DNA of 64,000 bases from Heterohyrax brucei (taxonomy: Eukaryota > Chordata > Mammalia > Hyracoidea > Procaviidae). Both the position numbers and the translations under genes were made by a program. Under the pieces are notes generated by a model. It searched no databases, was not told where the DNA came from, and was given only the letters and a program-made list of their open reading frames with translations. The stretch's first letter is position 1, and each line of letters opens with the position of its first letter. This document shows positions 22,675-33,890 of this stretch, one piece after another. Location: the NCBI GenBank assembly GCA_028571685.1, contig CM053143.1, forward strand, positions 150,778,329 to 150,842,328, read 5' to 3'.

Positions 22675-22836
22675 ACTGACCATGTATTCTGAAATGCCAT
22701 TTTACTGCCTATGTCAAAGAAATGTCATATCTATGCATTTTAAGTTCACTACCTATAATGTGAAACAAACTTGCAGTCATTTTGGATGCCACTTAATTAT
22801 ACAATTATTAAAAAGAACTAGGTGTTACTACTTCCC

Positions 22837-22994
22837 AAACCAAAAACTTAAGCTCATTGCTACTGAGGTGCTTCTGAATCATAGTGGCCCCATAGGACAG
22901 AGTAGAACTGCTCCAAGGAGTTGCTGGTAGATCCAAACTGCTTACCTGTTGGTTAGCAGATGTAGCACTTAACCCCTGTGACTTCAGGGTTTCC
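22837..22994 (-). repeat. AfroSINE, short variant
   Basis: Antisense copy with CATAGGACAGAGTAGAACTG in the body and GGTTAGCAGATGTAGCACTT in the head. Complete but diverged. Confidence 0.9.
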
Positions 22995-23153
22995 TGCTAC
23001 TTCCCACTTACAGAAAAATGCTTAAAGATAAACATAGAAAGACCTGCACTCACATCATTCCTTTCTTACCTACTAGAGACAGTGGCAAGCTACAGAAGCC
23101 CTCCAAGCATTGGGAAAATGTGAGAATTCTTACCTATCAGGTAAGAATGAGCT

Positions 23154-23318
23154 AAGGAGTCCTGGTGGTACAGTGGTTACGAGCTTGCCTGCTAACCAAA
23201 AAGGTCAGCAGTTCGAATCTATCACCTGTTCCTTGAAAACCTTATGGAGCACTTCTACTGTGTCCTGTAGGGTCATTGTGAGCTGGAATCGACTCAATGG
23301 CAATGGGCTTTGGTTTGG
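23154..23318 (+). repeat. AfroSINE, well-preserved short copy
   Basis: One of the best copies: head AAGGAGTCCTGGTGGTACAG (A box), GGTCAGCAGTTCGAATCTAT (B box close to GGTTCGANTCC), body CCTGTAGGGTCATTGTGAGC and tail GGAATCGACTCAATGGCAAT. It shows the tRNA-derived polymerase III promoter clearly. Confidence 0.93.
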
Positions 23319-23539
23319 GCTAAATGAGATAATGCAGGTAGAGAACTTGACCCAGTACCTAACACCGAGTAGGCAGGTAAAGACTATGTGCTCTGGAATC
23401 TAATTCTCAGTCATTTATTACTACAGGTGTTGCTACTGTTAAGCTTTTCATGATTATTAGTGATTAAATGCCTTACTTAGCAGGCTGCAAGAAAGCCAAA
23501 GGCATCATCACATATAAAGCCAACACTAACACTTAACTG

Positions 23540-23725
23540 ATTACCTGAAATGTGCCAGGTACTATGCTGTTAATGTATTAACTCATTCATTCTGAAAATC
23601 TTACAATTTAATATTATCACACTTACAGTATAATAGTTGAGGAAACTGAGGAAGAGAGAGGTTCAGTAACCTAAGCATATGTACACAGCAGTTGGCTGGG
23701 TCAGAGTTCTCACCCAGATAGACTC
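23540..23725 (-). repeat. MIR SINE
   Basis: Antisense MIR: ATGTGCCAGGTACTATGC, AACTCATTCATTCTGAAAATC, GAGGAAACTGAGGAAGAGAG and GCTGGGTCAGAGTTCTCACC follow the consensus order. Confidence 0.85.
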
Positions 23726-24394
23726 CATCCTTCACTTCAGCATACTCTACCCTGCCTCCCTGTGTAGGACCATCTGTGCTGCACTGGGCCTTGGCTATTC
23801 ATTTTGCAGTGTCCTAGGTAACTCCCTGAATTTGGTGAAAGGAAAAAAAGGCTTAACAACAGGGAAGGATGACTAGGCAGAAAATTTCCAAGTCTTCTGA
23901 TGGGCACTTTGGGAGCCAAACATGAGGCCACCATGAGTCAGAACTGACTTGATGATTCTGGTTATAAGACGATTATTGATTAGAAGCAAAGAATTGTAGG
24001 AGTGGCAATGATTGAACCCCCTCAGGGAGCTGTCCAGCATAAGCCTGAAGGCTTCAGTGATGAGCAAAAGACCTAATCTGAGGTACACTTCAGCATGTCA
24101 CTCATCTCTGCATAATGTCGAACTTGCCAGAAAACACTTTCCTCTGTTGTGGCTAACATGGTGCTTCCCCATCATTTTTTTCTCATTGGTTCCAATTCTA
24201 CCTCCACAGAACAGCCTGCGACAGGCTCTGGCTCTCTTCCACTCGGTTTTCCTTCAATATTTTCACATAGCTATCACATCCTCCTCATTCAAAACCTCAC
24301 AGTAGCTTGCAACCAATATACAACATGACCCTTGTCCTTGCTATTGGGGACTACCTTCTTCACAGGCTAAAAGTTCACAAATGGAGTAAGACAG
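23726..24394. other. unassigned DNA with a short RTE/SINE-tail scrap
   Basis: CACCATGAGTCAGAACTGAC near 23932 is a tail fragment of the RTE/AfroSINE type. Nothing else is recognisable. Confidence 0.35.
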
Positions 24395-24480
24395 ACATGG
24401 GTTTGGACTCTGGCTGTGTCTTATCAATTATGTGACCTTGCACAAGTTTCCAAATATTTGAAACAGAAATAAGAACATCT
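24395..24480 (+). repeat. MIR fragment
   Basis: TGGACTCTGGCTGTGTC, TATGTGACCTTGCACAAG and the following run match the MIR core in sense orientation. It lies beside the 51-bp RTE-tail insertion. Confidence 0.6.
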
Positions 24481-24555
24481 ATATTATAAGCTACAGGGTC
24501 ACTATGAGTCAGAACTGACTCAACAGCACCTAACAACAACAACATATTATAAGCT
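24481..24555 (+). repeat. 51-bp RTE-tail insertion with 12-bp target duplication
   Basis: ATATTATAAGCT at 24481-24492 is repeated exactly at 24544-24555. The 51 bases between are only the terminal tail of RTE: CAGGGTCACTATGAGTCAG, then CAACAGCACC and TAACAACAACAAC. The insert is complete as an event but contains nothing except the reverse-transcriptase recognition tail. Confidence 0.93.
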
Positions 24556-24585
24556 GTCATGGTCTCTTAGTTCTACTAAAACCTC

Positions 24586-25035
24586 TCATGAATTGAACTG
24601 TGTCACCCCCAAAATGCATGTATCATTTTAGCTGGCCATTATTCCCAGCTTTGTGTGCTTTCCCTATATGTTGTAAATTCTGCCTCTATGATGTTAATCA
24701 GGAAGGATGGTGACAGCTGTGTTGGTGAGGTATGACTCAGTCTACAAGACTATCCTATCTTGAGGCAATCTTTTGGGATATAAAAGACAGAATCTGTTCA
24801 GCAGAGAGACAGGGGGATTTCATGCCACCAAGAATGCAGTGCCTGGAACAGGTTGCATTCTTTGGACATGAGGTTCCTGTGCTAAGATGCTCCCAGACCC
24901 ACAAAACAGAGAAAATAGCCTTCCCCTGGGGTTGAATTTGGACTTTTAGCCTACTTTACTGTGAGGAAATAAAATTCTCTTTGTTAAAGCCATTCACTTG
25001 TGGTATTTGTTACAGCAGCTCTAGATGACTAAGAC
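24586..25035 (+). mobile_element. MaLR (MLT1-like) solo LTR
   Basis: It starts CATGAATTGAACTGTGTCACC and ends GCAGCTCTAGATGACTAAGAC. Internal TTGGACTTTTAGCCTACTTT and GGAAATAAAATTCTCTTTG match its relatives. The open frame at 24732-24935 is incidental. Confidence 0.85.
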
Positions 25036-25039
25036 CATC

Positions 25040-25434
25040 CAACATGAGTGACCTCGCTGGTGTTAGAAATACCAGTGACACAGCTTTCAGCATCACAGCA
25101 ACATGCAAGCTACCATACTATGACAGACACATAGAAGAGTGTTCTAAGACAGATGAGGAAAACTAAGATCTAGGCTAGCACAGTTAGGAAGAAAGGTCTG
25201 GCAATCTATTTCCTGAGATCACTTAATGCATACCCTGTGAACCACAATATCTGATATAGTACTGAAAGATAAGCCTTCAAAGTTGGCAGTCACTCAGAAC
25301 AGAGTGGCCACAGCATTCGAATCAAGCATAGCAATGATCACAAAGATGGCACAGGACCAAGAAGTATTTTGCTCTGTTGTATGTGGGGCACCATGAGGTG
25401 GGGTCAAAGCAACAACAACTAACTACCACTACAA
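25040..25434 (+). mobile_element. rearranged non-autonomous RTE derivative
   Basis: It has three parts. 25045-25133 is the RTE 5' end in antisense (CTTTCAGCATCACAGCAACA, CTATGACAGACACATAG). 25134-25310 is the RTE 5' region in sense (GGAAGAAAGGTCTGGCAATC, ATCTGATATAGTACTGAAAG). 25311-25434 is the sense 3' tail (GATGGCACAGGACCAAGAAG, AAGCAACAACAACTAAC). All enzyme-coding sequence is missing. Confidence 0.65.
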
Positions 25435-25480
25435 CATATTATAGGCTACCTGTGAGGACTAAATAAGAAATCACAAGGAA

Positions 25481-25688
25481 TTTTAGTTCCATGCCTAATA
25501 AAGCACTCAGCTGCTCACTAAAAGGTTAGCAGTTCAAACTTGCCAGCCTCTCCACAGGAGAAAGGTGTGACAGTCTGTTTCTGTAAAAATTTATACCCCT
25601 GAAAACCTAGGAAGGCAATTCTACCTTTTCCTACAGGGATGCTATAAGTTGAAATCCTCTAGATGGCAGTGGACTTGGCCTTTGGAGT
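25481..25688 (+). repeat. AfroSINE, medium variant
   Basis: The head is eroded (CTCAGCTGCTCACTAAAAGG). The medium module GAGAAAGGTGTGACAGTCTG is followed by CTGTAAAAATTTATACCCC, and the tail AAATCCTCTAGATGGCAGTG is present. Confidence 0.85.
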
Positions 25689-28459
25689 TCCCCAAAGGTT
25701 TGCTAGCTGTAAGTCATCATCACCATCACTTCAGATGTTGAGAGAATGAGGGGTTGATTGAATATGACGATCTACACTGACCAGAGTTGAGTAACCAAGA
25801 GCTAGGGCAGCACAGGTTTACCTATAAAAGCACTCAGATTCCTAAGCTGCATCTCTGATGTCTGGAGATTTAAGCTTGTACTATTCCAAGCAAACTAGTG
25901 GTGACAGATACACAGATGTTGTGAAACATCTTAGAAACCTTCTTAGTGAAAGATATAAAAGCTAAGTGATACTTTTACTATGAGACATGGAAAACTCTGA
26001 AAACCACTCTCTGTTGGGAGCAATAAAAACAGATACCAGATGAACACTAGTTTTAAAAAAAAAATACCAGTGGTAGCTAAATCACTCCTGGGAATTAAAT
26101 AACTTCTAATATTTTTTTTTCATAGATGTCAACCCATCATGGAGAGCAATCAAACCACTATCCATAAAATAAATTGAGGAAATCTTGATTCTAATGGCTG
26201 GTTCTTGCTTACAGCAGAATTGTGACAACCAGAAAATGGAATCACTGCAAAGTCAAACAAGCTTGTAGACACTGGGTACACAGTACTGCCAACTCACCTT
26301 TATAATTTGCCATAATCTAATTTTGGAAGACTATCTTTATACAAATTTTATCTTTTTGTTTGTTTTAATAAGGGGGATTTATGTTCTTCAAATAATTCAG
26401 ATTCTCTAAAATAACTTCTACAGAAACTAGCTAAAGCTGAAATCCTTTATGCTAACTCTGTTGAAGTCAGTGTGAAGTCACATGAATAGCATATGTTAAT
26501 CTTATAAGAATAAAGCAAGGATCATATTTCTCTTTGTATTGCTTGCAAACCTAACACAGGCCCTTAACAATATTATGCCCTCAAAAATACTTACTGATTA
26601 AATGCCCTCAGATTGTAGAAAAACATGCTTTTATTTTTCATTGTGATGATCTTGAGTAATAAGGCTTAGGTGAGAATCAGGAGTTCTCTTGACTGAAAGT
26701 TAGAAATTCCTCTTTGCAAGCAGAACTCGGAATAGACTCCACCCATGCTAACTTTCGTCACAGGCTCCAAAAGAATTCCTTTCTATTTAAGCATTTTACC
26801 AAAATTGTTATACTGCTACCATACTTTCCTTCTTCTACTACATATTTTCCTTTCTCTTTTACTTCTGGATAGAAATTTTACTAAATGACTTTTTGTCAGG
26901 TTTCTTTAAATGTTATTGGAGACAAGGGAGAGTTAGTATACAACTCAGAAAGTCTGACTCACCCCCATCATATTAAAAATGACAAAAAAGGGAAATCTTT
27001 CACATCCCAGTCACTCAACCCATAGTAAGATAAGGAAATGTTTAAAGGGAAGCAAAAAAGTTGGTGGAAAGTTCTGACTGGAAAGTGAGGAAGTGGGACA
27101 GTTCATGTCACATGCAAAGTGGAGGGGAAGCTTTAGGACTCCTTTTCAAAAGAAGTAGGATGTTACCATACCTGTTTAATGTGTCATGTTCAGCCTTGGT
27201 GCTGGTGATACTAGGAAACAGCCACTGTGACTACTTATACATGTTGCAAATTATTTTAATCTGACCTCAGAGGGGCACAATAGTTTTATTTCTGCCAAAC
27301 AAAGCCCCAAACCCTCATGCAATAATGATACTGCCTATTTTAAAAAGGATGAAATACGCTGAGAATGTTTGATAATCATACTTCTCTCCAGACAGAGGTT
27401 TTTCTGGAGTCTTTGGGGGAAAGTTTGAGGATTCTTAAATACTATGTCAAGAGGATGTTTGTTGAAGTGCATGCTCTTGTGACAATCTTCTATTTCTTCA
27501 CTGTATAATTAGGATGCATAAAGAGTAGAATTGTTAGGTATTCCTTTTACCCTACTATTCTTCTTCTCTTGATCAAATTTCTGGTAGGATTTGTTATTCA
27601 AAGCCATTAGAATTTTGTAAAATACCTGTTTTTTTTAAAACAAAGATACTTGTGCTACATATTTTAATGCCCAAGAATATGAACTTACAGTCAAGAGAGA
27701 TTTAAAAAAAATTTATAAACTAGCTTGTTATACAGCAGAAAACACACAACCTTCCCCTTTAAAGTGATAAACAAGAGTTGAAAGTCCCATATTTATTTAC
27801 AGCCCTCTTCTCAAAGCCACACACACAAGTGCAGCAAGGATCCATTCTAATCAGTTTATCTGTATTCTGGTCATGTGCTGCTATGCTCAAAGAACTTCAG
27901 AATTTTCATCATCATCCATGACAAACCCTGACTCACTAAGATTTACAAAGCAATCAGCAGCAAAGTTAATTGGAATCTAGGTTTTCCTAGACCTACAGAA
28001 AAATGCATGCAGTTCTGAAAAAAATACAGCCAAGAAAGCAAAACTAAATTTTTATGCAAGACATTTCTAAGCCAGAGAAAGAAGGGGGAGAAGGAAGGAG
28101 GGGGAGTAATTTACAAGTGATTTAAATGTGTTGAGATAGTATTACTTCTTTTCCTTTCACATTCAGGTTTGCTGGATTATGAAATGGACAGTCAGGAAAA
28201 ATCTGGCAGCTCCTACAGATGTAAGTCACTACTGGATCTGAAATACATGGGGATGGAAAAGAGTCATAATAGTTTTTAACCCAAATCCAGGAAAGAAAGC
28301 ACAGAAGGCTATATAAAAAGATGGAACAAAGGGAAAAGAAATCAAATTTGACAGAGGGTTCAAGTTCATGTCTATGTGCCCCAGAAGCCTAAATTTCTCC
28401 CATCCATAGGGTGCTGCCTTCATTATGCCTTTATATTAGAGTAGGTTATAGATAAAGCA
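25689..28459. other. largely single-copy-looking DNA, about 2.8 kb
   Basis: This is the longest stretch without a confident repeat. A faint L2-like 3' end is possible near 26515-26610 (CCTAACACAGGCCCTTAAC, then CTCAAAAATACTTACTGA). No exon, promoter or RNA gene is recognised, and open frames are short. Confidence 0.45.
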
Positions 28460-28636
28460 AAGAGCCCTAGTGGTATGGTGGTTAAAGTGCCTGGCTACTA
28501 ACCAAACGGTTGCCTGTGGAAAAAATGATGAGGCAGGTGCTTCTGCAGAGATCACAGCCTTAGAACCCTATGGGGTAGTTCTACTCTGTCCTACAGGGTT
28601 GCTATCAGTTGGAATCAACTCGACAGTAATTGGTAG
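28460..28636 (+). repeat. AfroSINE, medium variant
   Basis: The head AGAGCCCTAGTGGTATGGTG, an eroded B box, the medium module (GCAGGTGCTTCTGCAGAG, then GATCACAGCC), body TGGGGTAGTTCTACTCTGTC and tail GGAATCAACTCGACAGTAAT are all present. Confidence 0.9.
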
Positions 28637-29777
28637 AGACAGAACCTGTGGCCTTGAAAATCTTACAAAGGAATTTGAAATCATTCAATATTATAATGAA
28701 GGGGCAAGAGAGTAACATGATTACTACTGTGCTGTGAAATTAGAAGGAAAAAATAATGAAAAATTTACAGAGCTAGGGAATTAACTATAGAGATGAAAGA
28801 TGGAAAGGGATCAAGCATGTTTTAAGCATGATGGCTGCAAGAATGGTGTCATCATTAAAAGAAATAGGGCATGCTAATGGAGGAAAGGATTGCAAGATCA
28901 GTTATGCTTTGGAGAGAATGAAATTAAGGAAGTGGCAGGAACTCAGAAAAGAAGTCTAGCTGGCTCTGAACCAAAGCCATAGAGAAAGGTTAGGAATGGC
29001 AACATAGACTTAGGACTCTGTGGTATATGCACCAAGGAGTCTTCACTACCTGCACAGTAGCTGAAATGAAGGGAATAAGCAGAGCTGTCAAGAGAAAAGA
29101 GGTGGCAGGAGTTAAAAAAAAGAAAAGGATCAAGGACAGAACTTGAAATGCCTGTGTTGACAGAATGGAGGGAAAAACATGAGGGAGCATATAAAGGGAG
29201 ACTAAAGGCTGTAGAACTGAACTATTCAAATAAAATGGGAATTGATGAAAAGTATCAACAGTATGGAAGGTAGTTGATGACCTCTAGTGACTCAGAGTAT
29301 GTTTAATCCAGTGGCAGAGGTAGATAGCAGACTAGTAAAGGGTTCAGACATGAGGAGATGTTTCAAGGAAATGGATGATATAAATGGATAATATTTTTGC
29401 AACAAGTTTTCCCCTAATAGAAATGATAGAGAGGATGATACCTGGAGGAGACATCTAGGTTCAGGAAATGGGGAGTTAACACTAAGAAGGGGCTGATAGG
29501 TTGAAGACGGGACAGAAAATACGTGACAGGTGGGCTACAGTAGTCCCAAACAGAGGTGGATTCACGCAATTATGGAAGAAAGTAGGACAGAGAAGAGGGG
29601 TCCTTCTTCCTCTAGGACTGGGGGAAAGCAAGACAGGACACAGGTTCCAAGGAACATTTGAGACAAAAAAGAAGGAAATTAAAGCTGTTCCTGTAGGACG
29701 ACATGCAGTTGGACTCCAAATTTATTTTTATTATCTTTTAATGGCAAAAACCAAGGGTATTCTATTTAAGAATCTAC
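28637..29777. other. unassigned purine-rich DNA
   Basis: The G/A-rich sequence (GGAATGGCAACATAG, AAAGGGAGACTAAAGGC) suggests an old antisense repeat, but none can be named. The 106-codon open stretch at 29501-29821 has no motif. Confidence 0.4.
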
Positions 29778-29822
29778 TATTCTCAGATCTGACTCGATGG
29801 CACTGGGTTTTTTATTCTTAGA
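29778..29822 (+). repeat. 25-bp AfroSINE-tail insertion with target duplication
   Basis: TATTCTCAGA (29778-29787) and TATTCTTAGA (29813-29822) flank 25 bases, TCTGACTCGATGGCACTGGG plus a T-run. These are just the extreme 3' end of the AfroSINE/RTE tail. One mismatch in the duplication fits ageing. Confidence 0.8.
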
Positions 29823-30948
29823 GAACTGTATTCAAAAAATAAATAACATCATGTCGTAATTCTTCCTCCAACCCTGCAAAACTGAACTAACAAACTAGAC
29901 AAAATATACACTTTTCTTCCCCTGCAAAGAGAATGCACTTTGGATAATACATGTAAACAAAAATACCTATGGGTGTTCAGTAAAGCTAAATTTCCACATG
30001 AGTAAGTCAAATACTTATCCTAATTTTAGATGGTGAAGACATGTTTGTTGAAATAGGTGATAAAATTCAAGATCCAATAATTTTGTCAAAGAAAGAAGTG
30101 TTGCTTGAATTGAAATAATACACAGGAAGTCTCTATGCCATTAATTCAGTCTTTTATGAACTAGATTATTACATCATATACCGAAAAGATTGATGGGAAA
30201 TAGTGCCACTACATAGAATTCATTGTATGAAGGAAGTAACACACAGACACAATTTTCATGAATACAGTATGTTCAAGGTTATCATACAGAGCTTTGCAAG
30301 AAGCATGGGAATTCAGAACTGATTCTGAAGTGCCTAAAACAGGGCTTTACAAAGAAGTGATGCCAGCTGGATCTCTAAGGATAACTTGAAGTCTGCCCCT
30401 TCTCTGGACAGAGAAGGGCATGATGGATAACTACATTTAGGAATGACAAAGTAGGAATGGAGGACAGGAGATGAGAATTTACAGACAATGGAAAAGAATG
30501 TAGATTATATTCTTCTGGGGAGAGGAACTAATGAAAGATTTTGAAGCAGGAAGGTGCACAATCAGCTATCACTGCTTAATTCATTTCAAGCCTTTTACCT
30601 AGCCAGTGGCTCAGCTGATACCCTCTTACGCCCTCTCCCAAATTCTCGCAAAATCTAAGGGAGGACTACGGTGTATCATATTCAGCCACCACAACTCTGA
30701 CAGACAAGCCTTGAAGTTCTTTTTGAAAAATGTTGATATCAGTTTGTGTTTTTGTTGTTGTTGTTTTGCCCCTCATGTTTGCCCTGGCAGAATTCTGTTC
30801 TGGAAGCATGTCTCAGAAGCTTGCAAACCAGAACAGTATCAGTTTTTATGACTCTACAAAGATGGGAGAAATGGCCTGTGAGTTGTCACCAAAGAGTTAA
30901 GGACAGGCTTAAATGCACACACTGTTTATGGAGAGCTTTTATTTGGCC
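29823..30948. other. unassigned DNA
   Basis: No gene or named repeat is recognised. There is a TTG-rich run near 30755 (four to five TTG units). Open frames (30606-31045) have no motif and run into the SINE. Confidence 0.4.
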
Positions 30949-31045
30949 CAAGTCCCTAGGTGGTATAAATGGTTTGCACTGGACTACTAACCAAAACTAC
31001 CCAGCAATGCCACAAAAGAAAGGCCTGGTAATCTGCTTCCATTAA

Positions 31046-32516
31046 GGTTACAGCCAAACAACAAATGCTGGAGAGGCTGTGGAGAAAGTGGAACCCTCCT
31101 ACACTGTTGGTGGGGTTGCAAAATGGTCCAGCCTCTTTGGAAAGCAATCTGGCACTTCCTTAAAAAAACAGATATCGATATACCATTTGACCCAGTAATT
31201 CCACTACTTGGAATATATCCTACAGAATCAAGGCCTTTCACACCAACGGACACATGCACCACAATGTTTATCGCAGCACAGTCCACGATAGCAAAAAGAT
31301 GGAATCAACCCAGATGCCCAACAATAGAAGAATGGATAGGTAAACTATGGTACATATGCACAATGGAGCACTACACAATGATAAAGAACAACGATGATTC
31401 CAGGAAACATCTCCTAACCTGGTTTCAACTGGAAGACATTATGTTGAGTGAAAGTAGTCAGCGACAAAGGGACAAATACTGTATGAGACCTCTACGATAA
31501 GATCTCAAAAACAGACTTGTGTATAAGAAGAAAAGACTCTTTGACAGCTGCAAGGGAAGGGAGGGTGAGAGAGTGAGGGGGGGAGGGTTTACTTTAGATA
31601 GTTACTAGAAATCTGGTTGGGAGAAAGTGGTGACAGCACACATTAGAAACAAGAACAACATTAAGTGGACTTTAGCATAACTTGAGTACTCCTTCCATCT
31701 TAACTCAATAGTACAAGGATAGAGTAGCTGGGGCGGGGGGCGGGGGACCATGCTGTTAGGTGAATTCCAGGCCAATTGGCACAACTAGTGTTTTGCTAAG
31801 AGAGCTCTCTGCACCCCACACTGGTGAGTGGCGTCTGGGGTCTTAAAAGCTGCCAAGCTGCCAATCCGAGGACACAGCAAATGGTCCCAACTCAGCAGGA
31901 ACGGATGCTCACCGAGGACCAAAATGGCATGCGGTAAAGACAACTGAGAAGACAGAGAGACTCACAAGAGTGGGTGCCTATATCAACTTGGGACCGGAAG
32001 AACCGGATGGTGCCCGGCCACCACCAGTGATAGCCACTGTGGAGCTCACAGAGAGGAGTCTCACTGGCAACACAAGAATAAAAAGGGGTGCATCATGAGA
32101 TCTCCACTCAAAGACTTCAATTGATGGTCCAGTGGTTTTGGGGTTCCTCTGAGAGCAAGGCCCCGGGCCCTGATGCTGCCCTTTCCCATAAATTATAACA
32201 AAGGTCCACTCTTTGGACAGGAATGGATTGGACTTGGCAATGCAGAGTGACCATATATTAGAAGCACTTTATGGTTCTATACATCTATAGGATACCATCT
32301 TGCTGACCTCTGGCTGAAGGAAGGGGAGTGGACGGAGAGGAGAGGAAAGGTGGCTGCTGGGAGGATGAGACAAGTATGGAGCAGAGAGGAATAGTGTGCA
32401 GTCACCGGACAGGGAGAGCAGTGGAAGCTACATATAGGTGGGCATGTAAATTTATACGTGAATGTACATTTTCACTCAGTTATGTTAAATCAAAGAAAAA
32501 AAAAGATTACAGCCAA
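31046..32516 (+). mobile_element. young L1 3' end with target duplication
   Basis: GGTTACAGCCAA (31046-31057) and GATTACAGCCAA (32505-32516) flank a 1447-bp L1 piece: the ORF2 C-terminus, then a roughly 1-kb 3' UTR and an A-rich tail. The reading frame is intact to its stop at 31500, so this is among the younger insertions in the window. Confidence 0.92.
31064..31500 (+). pseudogene. L1 ORF2 C-terminal fragment, frame intact
   Basis: ORF2 of L1 encodes an endonuclease and reverse transcriptase of about 1275 residues. Only the last ~145 remain, because the insertion is 5'-truncated. The frame opens with the cysteine motif CWRGCGESGTLLHCWWGC (spacing C-x3-C-x7-H-x4-C), then KMVQPLWK, IPLLGIYP, MFIAAQSTIAKRW and EEWIGKLWYICTMEHYT. 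These are standard L1 ORF2 C-terminal blocks. There are no stops or frameshifts, but no start, no endonuclease and no RT domain, so it is not functional. Confidence 0.93.
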
Positions 32517-32608
32517 GAAAGCCCTATAGAATAGTTCTACTTACACATAGGGTTACCATTAGGTGTAATCCGCTCTGAAACAATGGAGTTGTTTTTGCTT
32601 TTTTTTCA

Positions 32609-33389
32609 ATTTGGTCTGACGTGTGTGTAGCAGTTATACTTAAAGCTTGAAATGAGCCAGACATGGTAAGGAGTCCTTAAAGAACACAGAACATTCCCAT
32701 CACCACCAGGCTGGCACTTGTGATAAAGGCTAAGAACTTGCAACAATTAAAACCTAGCTACTGAATGCTAATTTTCAAGGAAGCAGAGTTCAGCATGGAG
32801 AAAGTCAGAAAAAGTGCTTAGCTCTCAAGTATTGCTATTCAGCTCCTTCACAACCTCACAAATGAAGTCCCCACAAAAGCCTCACGCTGACTGGACCCAC
32901 CGTTACCAGAATATGGTTTAACACCTCCCTTGGGCACTCACCACACCACTGCACCAATGGGACTTATCTAAGGATCCCTGCCAAACATGCACAGCCAGGA
33001 GAGAATTTCAGTGAATCAAGTTTTACTCACCACATGAAATTTCCAGCAGTGTTTTATCACTTGAGTAATTAAAATTTTATTGCTTCTGCTCAGAGGACCA
33101 CACTTTATTAGGGATTCCAATCACCATTTTATTTATACACAAACACATATAAAGCAACTTTAAGTAAAAAAATAAAACATTTTAATGCTTTTGTTTGATT
33201 TAGGGCTCTTTATTGAAATAAAAAAACCCATCAATTTAAACTTCCTTGGACACCTTTTTCAAAAAGAGATCTGAGTTTTCTAAATCACTTTTCCTAAACT
33301 CTTATAAACCCTAAATGGATGACAGAGTGGAGCTGTAGTTTTTTTTTAATGTGCTTTAAGTACACTAAGCAGTGCTCCGTTGCATAATC

Positions 33390-33391
<2 letters not shown>
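32609..33391. other. unassigned DNA
   Basis: Single-copy-looking; no gene is seen. Bases about 32717-32755 resemble 34987-35025 (see findings). Confidence 0.4.

Positions 33392-33427
<36 letters not shown>
33392..33427 (+). repeat. (TG)n microsatellite
   Basis: About 18 uninterrupted TG units. Confidence 0.97.
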
Positions 33428-33428
<1 letters not shown>

Positions 33429-33508
33429 CTATTTTAGAGTTTGGAACATAATTTTGCATTTGCATTTGCTTTGATGACATTGCTGGTAATAACGATTTAC
33501 CTGATGCT

Positions 33509-33714
33509 TAAACCAAATCTGTTGCCCTAGAGTTGATTCCAACTAATTGCAACCCTATTAAAGAACAGACTAGAACTGCCTCATAAGGTTTCCAAGGCTG
33601 TAATTGTTACACAAGCAGACTGCCACTTCTTTCTCCCATGGAATGGCTGGCGGAGTTGAACTGCCAGCCTTTCTGTTAGCAGCCAAGCACTCAACCACTG
33701 CATCACCTGGGCTC
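33509..33714 (-). repeat. AfroSINE, medium variant
   Basis: Antisense: tail AAACCAAATCTGTTGCC on the left, medium module GGCTGTAATTGTTACACAAG and CAGACTGCCACTTCTTTCTC, head GTTAGCAGCCAAGCACTCAA on the right. Confidence 0.9.
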
Positions 33715-33730
33715 ATCTTTAATGCCTAAC

Positions 33731-33890
33731 CCCAAACAAAGCCTGTTACTGTCAAGTCGATTCCAACTCAAGGCGACCCTACAGGACAGAGTAGGATTGC
33801 CACAACAGATCTCCCAGGGTAGCTGATGGATGTGAACTGCAAGCTTTTGGTTAGTGGCCAAGCTCTCAACCACTGGGCCACTAGAGCTCC
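33731..33890 (-). repeat. AfroSINE, short variant, tandem with the previous copy
   Basis: Antisense: tail CTGTCAAGTCGATTCCAACT, body CTACAGGACAGAGTAGGATT, head GGTTAGTGGCCAAGCTCTCA. Only about 16 bp separates it from the copy at 33509-33714, in the same orientation. Confidence 0.9.

Larger units (their letters stand above)
30949..32608 (+). repeat. AfroSINE, split by a young L1
   Basis: The left half 30949-31057 has AAGTCCCTAGGTGGTATAAA and GGCCTGGTAATCTGCTTCC. The right half 32505-32608 has AAGCCCTATAGAATAGTTCT, GGGTTACCATTAGGTGTAAT and a T-rich tail. The L1 at 31058-32504 lies between and duplicates SINE bases at the junction. Confidence 0.85.

Noticed and set aside
23154..23318. tRNA gene
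   Set aside because: The A and B boxes are those of a tRNA-derived SINE. There is no cloverleaf with a paired acceptor stem, and the sequence recurs about thirty times.
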